Source: JAYUHK01 sp043767025
GTDB lineage: Bacteria; Bacteroidota; Bacteroidia; Chitinophagales; Saprospiraceae
Assembly (NCBI GenBank): GCA_043767025.1
Contig: JAYUHK010000110.1
Coordinates: 1-26,254 of the forward strand
Length of the DNA: 26,254 nt
Direction: 5' to 3'
Position 1 is the first letter of the stretch. Every line of letters begins with the position of its first letter. Shown piece after piece: positions 1-9,900 of the stretch. A program made the position numbers and the translations under genes. A model generated the notes under the pieces. It had not been told where the DNA came from and searched no databases. It worked only from the letters and a program-made list of their open reading frames with translations.

Positions 1-997
1 GTGAATACTGGTGCGGTCGTGTCTTGTACTTTTATCGTCTGTGTACTTGTCGTTTTGTTGCCACAAGCATCGGTCGCCTCCCAACGTCTTATTAAGGTAT
101 AGTTGTTCGGACAGTTGCCGTCTGTGCGGCTTTCGCCGATGTATGCAACTGTTGGGGTTGAACAATTATCACTCGCTGTTGCTGTGCCGACTGGTGGTAC
201 TGACGTACATTCTACTGTCACATTCGCAGGTACGCTCGTGAATACCGGTGCTTTGGTATCCTGAATTGTGATTCTTTGCGAAGTCTGCTTTGTATTTCCA
301 CAATTATCGGTTGCTTGCCAAGTTCTAATCAAGATGCGTGGGCAAATGACTTGCTGGACTTGCTCGCCGACGTAGGTGACTGTGACAGAAAGGTCGCAAT
401 TATCGGTAGCTTGCGGTAGTACTTGCGCTGGCACAGGAACATCACACTGTATGGTAATATCTGCTGGTGGATTTACAAATTCTGGTGATTTGGTATCAAT
501 TACTTGGACATTTTGAGTTCTTGTGGTTTTGTTTCCACAATTATCCGTAGCTGTCCAAACACGCTTAATCGTATAGTTATCCACACAACCAGTTATAGGT
601 TTTGTATTGGTTTCAACAAAAGTTACCGTCACATCAGTATCGCAATTATCAGAAGCAGCCAGAGTTTGGGCTACCGGAATTGCATCGCATTGAACTGTCA
701 CATCGGACGGAATTTGCGAAGTAAACGTTGGTGCTTTGGTATCACGCACGGTGATAGTTTGCTGAATTGTTGTTGAATTAGAACACTCATCAGTCGCTTT
801 CCAAGTACGGGTGAGCGTGTAACTATCTGGGCAGTTATCCGCCGGATTTGGCGTTTTTACTTGTCCTAAATATGTAATAATTATATTTAACGGCGCAGTG
901 CAGTTGTCAGAAGCGGTCAGTGTATTCGATACATTCGGCTCTGGATCGCTACATTCTATTGTCAAATTATTCGGGATAGTAGTAAATACTGGTGCTT
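1..997 (-). repeat. HYR-like repeat block, at least four units of about 80 codons
   Basis: After the third SdrD B-like domain the protein changes to units with the pattern 'APVFT..P...T(V/I)(E/Q)C', 'ASDNC', 'Y.....R.W.ATD.CGN' and '(I/V).V.DT'. The SDNC/TDNC motifs are encoded near 905, 650, 395 and 165, a spacing of about 245 bp. This matches hyalin-repeat-like immunoglobulin folds common in Bacteroidota surface proteins. The array continues past the left edge, so the copy number is a minimum. Confidence 0.85.
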
Positions 998-3900
998 GGA
1001 TGTCGGTATAACCTGCATCTACATTCGGAGTATTTACGCCACCTAACACAATAATTGCATCGCTCAAACCTGTTGTTACGTCTGCGTCGCTGTCTATTGC
1101 GTCGTTGTTTCCAACGTTTTTAGGAACGCGAGCGAGTCCAACCATTCCTCCCGGCATACTAAATGTAATAGTATAATTTCCAGCTGGTACATTCGGAAAG
1201 TTGTAAATTCCTGTCGCTGGGGTCACTGCGATTGCGCTGAATGGAACGCCGCTGAAACTTGTACCGTTCAAGGTAACTGTTACGCCTGATATTCCCTTTT
1301 CGCCTGCTTCGCGGATACCTAAATTACCACATTCTTTCCACGTGATGCCGCTGATGCTACCCGGTAATAATTGGATAGTTTCGATGTCGTGGTCGTCTTC
1401 GTCGCCGCCATTTTTACCGTCGCCTGTGATGGAGTTATCAACTGGATTTACTTCGCCCGGTTGGTTGCCATCTATATTATCTGGTGTAGAATCTATGTCT
1501 TGCAAATTCAAAGCGTTGCTTGCGCTGCTTATTTCGGCAGTATTCTTAAGACTATTTCCTTGGAATGTCGGTAATACTCTCAAAATGATATTTACGTTGG
1601 CTTGATTGCCTTGCGAAATGCTTGCTATCGGCGTGTTCAAAGTTGCTTTACTGCCTACTGCTGTCCAATTCGGGTCGTTCAATGCGAATCCCGCAGGGAT
1701 ATAATCTGTTATTTGGACATTGGTAGCGTTGAGCGAGCCTTGATTGTAAACAGTCAAAGTAAATGTTACATTGCTGCCTACGGCTACTGCTGCTGCTTGA
1801 CCAGCTGCCAATTTCTTGACCAAAGCTAAATCGAATGTTTGTAACACAGGGATTTGAGCTGGGTCTTCGTCGTCTTCGTCTGTCGCTGGGTTGGTGTCGC
1901 CCGGCGTACCAGTTCCATTACCTGTAATAACGTCATCGGAAGGAGAATTTTCTTTTCCACCGCCGTCGTTGTTCGGGTTTTGGTCTGGCTTGCTGTCTAT
2001 GTCTGGTTGGTTCAATAAATTATCTGCGCCGCTTATTTCGGCTTTATTTACCAAACTATTTCCCTGAAAAGTTGGGCTGATTCTCATTGATATGAAGCGA
2101 ATGGTCGCTTGGTTGGCACCGATAAATGGTATTCCGCCGTTTAGCGTAGCTATTTGTCCATTTTGGAACCAATTCGGGTCGCTTACGGTCATTCCCGCAG
2201 GGACATAATCGGTTACGTTCACATTGAAAGCGTCTAATGTTCCTTGATTATAAACTATAATCGTGTAGGTCACTAAATCTCCTTGTTTGAAAGGACCCGG
2301 CTGACCGGCGGTCAAAGTTTTAGTGAGTGCCAAGTCAAATATTTGCGTCACAGCGATGGTTTCAGGGTCTTCATCGTCTTCGTCGCCCGTCGCCGGAGTT
2401 TTATTGATTTCGTCGTTGATAGTCGGGTCGTTGTTCGGATCGCCATCTGGCGTACTGTCTATGTCTGGCAAATTCAAAGGATTGCTTGCGCTCAAAATCT
2501 CTGCTTTATTGGTCAAAGAAATTCCTTGAAAAGTGAATTTTACTTGCAATTTGATATTGACGGTCGTGCTTGCACCCGGAGCTAACGAAGCGATTGGGGT
2601 GTTCAAAGTAGCTGCATTGTTGATACCAAGCGACCAAGTAGGGTCTGCCAAAGCCATATCCGTAGGGACATAGTCTATCACTTGAATATTGGTAGCTGGC
2701 AAAGTTCCTTGATTAAAGACTGTGATAGCGAAATTGACGAGGTCGCCCGGCTTGACGCTGGCGGCTTGACCCGGAGCTAATTTTTTAATCAATGCCAAGT
2801 CAAACACCTGTGTCACGGTCACGTCTTCGAAGTCGTGGTCGTCTTCGTCGCCGCCTGCCTTTCCATTTTCATTGACTACGTCATTCTTTGGATTGACCTC
2901 GCCCGGCTGGTTGCCGTCTATATTATCCGGCGTAGAATCTATATCTGTAAATACGCCGCCTACGCTGTCTTTTACGGAAGAAATCTCTGCTTTATTGCGC
3001 AGTGAAGTCCCTGTGAAAGACGGCGATACTTGGAATCTGATGTTGCGTGTAGTCGTCCCCTGTGGAGCTAAACTTGCGATTGGAGTGTTCAAAGTTGCTG
3101 AATTTCCAGAAGCTGTCCAGTTGCCGTCTGCCAATACCAAACCTGTTGGGATATAGTCAGTCACTTGGATTTGTGTGCCTGCGATATTTCCTTGATTCAA
3201 TACATTGATAGTAAATGTTACGAAATCTCCTGGTTTTACGATGCTGGATTGACCCGTAGCCAATTTTTTCTGCAACGCTAAATCTGGTTGCGGTACGAAT
3301 TGTGTAATCGTAATCGTTTCGGGGTCAGAGTCGTCTTCGTCGCCGCCTGCTTTTCCATTTCCACTAATAACGTTGTCTTGCGGGATTCCGTCGTTGTTCG
3401 GATTGCTATCTGGCGTGCTGTCAATATCTGTCGTAGGATTTCCATTTTCATCGGCTGCACTTGAGATTTCTGTCACATTGGTGATAGAAGTTCCCGCAAA
3501 AGTAGGCGAAACTGTCAAAATGATAGTCGTAGTCGTTTGCGCACCCGGAAGAACTGGACCCGCTACATAGGTCGGAAGACCGCCTGTTCCAACAAACCAT
3601 TGAGGGTTGTCGGCGTTATTGAAAGTCATTCCCGCAGGGACATAATCTACTACGTTGATTCGCGTAGCGGTAATTGTTCCTTGATTGTAAACCGTAATAT
3701 CGAACTTCACCTTGCTGCCCGGAGTAACAATCGTAGATTGGGTCGGAGATAGTTTCTTGGTCAATGCCAAGTCAAAAATATTAGTATCGGTTGTGACGGT
3801 AATCGTTTCGGGGTCAGAGTCGTCTTCGTCGCCACCGTTTTTGCCGTCTTCATTGACTACGTCGTTTTTCGGCGTTCCGTCGTTGTTCGGATTGTTATCT

Positions 3901-6900
3901 GGCGTGCTGTCTATGTCGGTCGGCGTGCCGCCGTTTGCATCTTTTACGGAAGAAATTTCGGCTACATTGGTCAGGCTTCCTGTGAATGTCGGACCTAATT
4001 TGATGGTAATATTTACTTGCGTAGAAGCACCTGCCGCCAAAGAAGCGATTGGAGTGTTCAAAGTAGCTACTCCAGCCGTGACTGTCCACGCTGCGTCTTG
4101 TAAGGTTACGCCTGTCGGCAAATAATCACTCACTTGGATTTGGGTAGCCCCAATAGTTCCTTGATTGATGACCGTGATAGTGTATGTCACCAAGTCATTC
4201 GGTTTTACGATGCTTGATTGACCGTTTGCTAATTTTTTAGTCAATGCAAGGTCAAAGAAATCAGGATTTACATTGATAAGCGCTGGGTCAGAATCGTCCT
4301 CGTCGGTTGCTGCGTTTGCATCGCCCGGAGTTCCTGTTCCGTTTCCATTTACGCTGTCGTCACTGGCAGTTCCTTCTTTTCCACCTGCATCGTTTCCTAT
4401 GTTAGAGTCTGGGGTAGAATCTACGTCTGGTCTGCCTGCTGCATTGCTGGCTGCACTAATTTCCGCACGATTGACGAGGCTTGTACCTCTGAACGACGCA
4501 TCTACTCTGAACGTGATGTCGCGAGTGGTGGATTGTCCTGCTGCCAATGTTGCTATTGGTGTATTCAGATTTACGGTGCTTGTGTTCCCTGACCAGTTGG
4601 GGTCGTTGAGTGTCAAACCCGTTGGAATATAATCTACTAATTGTATATTGGTACCGTCTATCGTTCCCTGATTGATTATGGTAATCGTGAACTTCACTAA
4701 ATCGCCCGGTCGGACGGTTGTTGCTTGACCTGCCGCCAATTTTTTGGTCAATGCGAGGTCAAAGACGCTGTTGTTCACTGCTATCGTTTCTATATCCGAA
4801 TCGTCTTCGTCGCCGCCATTTTTACCGTCTTCATTGACTACGTCATTTTTCGGAATGCCGTCGTTGTTCGGGTTGTTGTCTGGCGTGCTATCTACGTCGG
4901 TCGGTGTGTTGCCGTTTGCGTCTTTGGTTGAGCTGATTTCAGCTGTATTTGTGATAGAAGAACCTGTGAAGTTGGCGTTTAATTTCAGCGTAATATCTAT
5001 CGTCGTGGTTGCACCAGCCGCGAGCGTTGCGATTGGAGTGTTCAGAGTTGCGATTCCTGCTGTAACCGTCCAGTTCGGGTCTGCCAATGTAAATCCTGTT
5101 GGGATATAATCCGAAACTTGAATTTGCGTCGCGCCCACGTTTCCTTGATTGATGACGCTGATGGTAAATTTCACATTTGCACCCGGCAATACTGGAGCTG
5201 GCTGACCTGCTGCTAATTTTTTAATCAACGCAAGGTCAAATCTATTCGGAGTAATGGTTATGGACGCAATATCGTGGTCGTCTTCGTCGCCACCTGCTTT
5301 TCCGTTTCCATCTATTTTATCATCTACCAAATTGGCGGCTTCGCCCGGAGTGTTACCGTCTATATTATCTGGCGTGCTGTCCACATCGGTTGGTGTGTTG
5401 CCTGCGGCATCTTTATTTGAACTAATCTCTGCTTTGTTCACAAGTGAAGTACCTGTAAAGTTAGCGTCTATTTTGAAAATGATATCTACTGTCGTAGAAG
5501 CACCAGCGATGAGAGATGCGATTGGGGCAATCAAAGTTGCTTTTCCGCCCACAGCTGTCCATGCTGGGTCATTCAATGTCAATCCAGTCGGGATATAATC
5601 TGTCACTTGGATTTGTGTCGCATCAATAACTCCCTGATTGTAAAGGGTGATGGTAAATTTCACCAATCCGCCCGGCGAGAAAGTCGCTGCTTGTCCAGTC
5701 GCTAATGTTTTTTTCAACGCCAAGTCAAATGAACCCGGAGCTGGTACCATGATTGTTTCAAAGTCTGAATCGTCTTCGTCTTTATCTGTTGAGTTGGGGT
5801 CTTTTGGGTTTCCGCTTACATCGTTGTCTGTAGAAGGACCGTCGTTATTCGGATTGTTGTCTGGTGTGCTGTCCACGTCTGTTACAGGATTTCCGTTACC
5901 GTCAGTAGCGGAAGTTATCTCCGCTACATTGATTATGGAGCCGCCCGCAAACGCTGGATCAACTTTGAAAATAATAGTGCGCGTAGTAGAAGTACCTGCC
6001 GCAAGCGTTGCAATAGGCGTATTCAGATTAGCGATGTTACCTGTTGCTGTCCAAGCTGGGTCATTTAGAATCAAACCCGCTGGGATATAATCCGCTACTT
6101 TTATAGTCGCTGCATCTACGTTTCCTTGATTTAAAACAGTAATTGTAAATGACACATTGGAGCCTTGTACTGCTGTCGAGCTTCCGCCCGGCGTAATAGT
6201 CTTGGTCAATGCCAAGTCAAAACCTTGCGTAACTTTTGGATTCACGATGACCGAAGCTATATCGTGGTCGTCCTCATCGCCGCCTGCTTTTCCATTTCCT
6301 GTTATCACGTCGTCTTGCAAACGTGGAGCAACCTCGCCCGGAGAGTTGCCATCTATATTGTCTGGCGTACTATCTACGTCCGTTACAGAATTTCCTGCTG
6401 CATCTTTTGCGTCAGAAATTTCCGCTTTGTTGATAATCGTACCCGCAAAACTTGCACTTGTTTTAAGAATAATATTTACGGTGGTCGAAGCGCCCGGAGC
6501 CAAAGTAGCTATAAGTGTGTTTAAAGTTGCTTTTCCGCCTACGGCTGTCCAGTTAGGGTCTGCCAATGTCATATCCGTCGGGATATAATCCGTCACTTGA
6601 ATATTGGTTGCACCGATAGTTCCCTGATTATAAACTGTAATCGTAAAAGTTACATTATCGCCCGCAGTTACAGTCGTTGGTTGTCCTGCTGCCAATGTTT
6701 TTTTCAACGCAAGGTCGAAGTTAACTGGCTGCAAGATTGTGACTGGCTCGTTATCATGGTCGTCTTCATCGCCGCCATTTTTGCCATTTTGATTGATTTC
6801 ATCGTTGATAGGATTTACCTCGCCCGGAGAGTTACCGTCTATATTATCTGGCGTACTATCCACGTCAATCGGCGTATTTCCGTTGGCATCTTTGGTAGAA

Positions 6901-9900
6901 GAAATTTCCGCTTTATTATTCACGGAAGTTCCTGTGAAGGTAGCATCTACTTTCAGCGTAATATTTACGGTTGTGATTGCGCCAGCCGCCAAGGAAGCTA
7001 TTGGAGTGTTCAAGGTAGCTTTTCCGCCCACGGCTGTCCAACCCCCGTCGTTCAAAGTAGTTCCTGCTGGAAGATAATCCGTTACTTGAATCATCGTTGC
7101 GCCCACAGTTCCTTGATTGAACACCGTAATTGTAAACGTTACGTTATCGCCAGGAGCGACGATACTTCCTTGCGTAGCAGCCAATTTTTTCCGCAATGCA
7201 AGGTCAAATGTCGTATTTTGAGACACCACCGTTACGATAGCTATATCGTGGTCGTCCTCATCGCCACCTGCTTTTCCATTCCCTGTGATGACATCGTCTT
7301 GTGGATTTACTTCACCCGGCTGGTTGCCGTCTATATTGTCTGGCGTGCTATCCACATCGGTTGGAGTACCTCCGTTGCTGTCTTTTGCGCTGCTGATTTC
7401 TGCTGCGTTTCTCAAAGGCGTACCTGTGGCTGTCGCCGCGAAAGTAGCATCTATTTTTAAAATAATATTTCTTGTAATGATTGCGCCGGGTGCTAATGAA
7501 GCTATCGGCGTATTCAATGTCGCTTTTCCGCCAACGACTGTCCAAGCAGGGTCGTTCAAAGTCATACCTGTTGGGATATAATCTACGAGGTTGATTTGAG
7601 TAGCGGGTTCTGTTCCTTGATTATAAACTGTAATCGTAAAAGTTACATTATCGCCCTGAGCGACAATACTGGATTGACCTGCTGCCAACTTCTTGTCCAA
7701 AGCAAGGTCAAAAACCTTTACATTCTGCGCTACTCCTACCAACGCTGGGTCAGCGTCGTCTTCGTCGGTCGCTGCATTTGCGTCGCCCGGAGTTCCTGTT
7801 CCGTTGCCTCCAGTAGCGTCGTCGCTCGGTGTATTTTCTTTTCCGCCTGCGTCGTTTCCTACGATAGCATCTGGTTTGGAGTCAATATCTGGCTGGTTCA
7901 ATGCGTTGCTCGCTGCGCTAATCTCCGCACGGTTCACGATACTCAATCCTGCAAAAGTTGGATTCACTTTCAAAGTAATATCGCGAGTGGTCGAAGCTCC
8001 CGCAGCAAGTGTCGCTATCGGTGCATTAAGTGTAGCATTTCCGCCTGCGGCTGTCCACGCTGCATCTACCAAAGTCATATCCGCCGGAATATAATCCGTC
8101 ACTTGTACATTCGTCGCATCAAGTGTTCCTTGATTGATTACTGTAATCGTGAAAGTTACATTATCGCCCGGAGAAACCACTGCTGGCTGTCCTGCTTTCA
8201 GCTTTTTTGTTAATGCCAAGTCAAACGTCTGTGTAATCGTCGCCAACGCTGGGTCAGAGTCATCTTCGTCGGTCGCTGCATTCGTGTCGCCAGGAGTTCC
8301 TGTGCCGTTACCATTGACGGAGTTGTCGGAGGCTGTGCCTTCTTTTCCACCTGCATCGTTGCCCGCAATAGCGTCTGGCGTGCTGTCAATATCTGGCTGG
8401 TTCAGTGAGTTGCTCGCTGCGCTAATCTCTGCGCGATTCACGAGGCTCGCTCCCTGAAAATTATTATTTACTTTGAATGTTATTGTTCTCGTTGTGCTTG
8501 CGCCCGCAGCCAATGTTGCTATCGGACTGCTCAATGTTGCGGTCACGCCCGCAGTCGTACTCCATGCTGCATCAGTCAAAGTCAAGCCTGTCGGGATATA
8601 ATCCGTCACTTGTACATTCGTCGCGTCGAGCGTTCCTTGATTGATTACTGTAATCGTAAAGGTTACATTATCGCCCGGCTTGATTGCGCCTGTGGTCGTC
8701 AATACTTTAGTCAATGCCAAATCGAATGTTTGTGTAAATGTTACCAACGCTGGGTCAGCATCGTCCTCGTCGGTCGCTGCATTCGTGTCGCCAGGAGTTC
8801 CTGTACCGTTACCATTGACGGAGTTGTCGGAGGCTGTGCCTTCTTTTCCGCCCGCATCGTTGCCCGCAATAGCGTCTGGCGTGCTGTCAATATCTGGGAA
8901 ATTAAATTGGTTACTCGCTGCGCTAATCTCTGCGCGATTCACGAGGCTCGCTCCCTGAAAATTATTATCTACTTTTAATATTATTGTTCTCGTTGTGCTT
9001 GCGCCCGCAGCTAATGTTGCTATCGGACTGCTCAATGTTGCGTTTGAGCCAGAAGCTGTCCATGCTGCATCGTTCAAAGTCATACCCGTCGGGATATAAT
9101 CTACCACCTGCACATTCGTCGCGTCGAGCGTTCCTTGATTGATTACTGTAATCGTAAAGGTTACATTGTCGCCCGGCTTGATTGCGCCCGTAGTCGTCAA
9201 TACTTTGGTCAATGCCAAATCGAATTTTTCTAAACGAATCACTGCAATATCGTGGTCGTCTTCGTCGCCGCCCGCTTTTCCATTGCCCGTAATAACATCA
9301 TCTTGTACATTGGTTTCGTTATTGAAGCCGTCTGGAGTGGAGTCTATATCGTCTAAATTACGATTCACGCCGTTGTTGTCTTGGGTTGATGTAATCTCGG
9401 CAGTGTTTGTTAAGTTACCTGTGGCAGCATTCGCAGCTACACGCAACAAAATAGTTATTTTGGCAGAGTCACCAGGGACTATCGCTTGCGTGATAGTATG
9501 AGTGGCTGTCGTGTTATTTGTACCAAGTGTCCAACCATTTGCGTCATTCGGACTCAACAACAATCCATTGGGAAGGTAATCAATTATCCCAATATTTTTT
9601 GCAATAATTGTTCCCTGATTGAAAACAGTAATCACAAAAGGTACGTCCTGCCCGATTTGGACTGGTGTGATTTGGGTCGTCGTCTTGCGGAGCGCAAGGT
9701 CAAAAATACCCGTATTGAAGCCCGCATCTAACGTATGGTTAGTGCTTCCTTCCGGACCTGTGGTGACAGAGATGGTTGGCAGACCAGATGCGGGTCCCGA
9801 TGTGGCGAGCGTTGCATCTGAATCATTCAAATCCTGATTCGCCCCTTCGCCTGTGTTGGCTGCCGTGAGCTGGTAAGAAGTGCCTCCGACATTCAGCCCC

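Noticed and set aside
1..9704. Regular repeats as a possible CRISPR array
   Set aside because: The period is about 500 bp (and about 245 bp at the left), all in one coding frame; these are protein-domain repeats.
1342..9837. Many plus-strand open frames with a recurring 'APAAxVAIGVFxVAxPPxxVQ' type sequence
   Set aside because: They are the reverse complement of the DUF11 repeats, follow the repeat period, and are explained by codon bias of the minus-strand gene.
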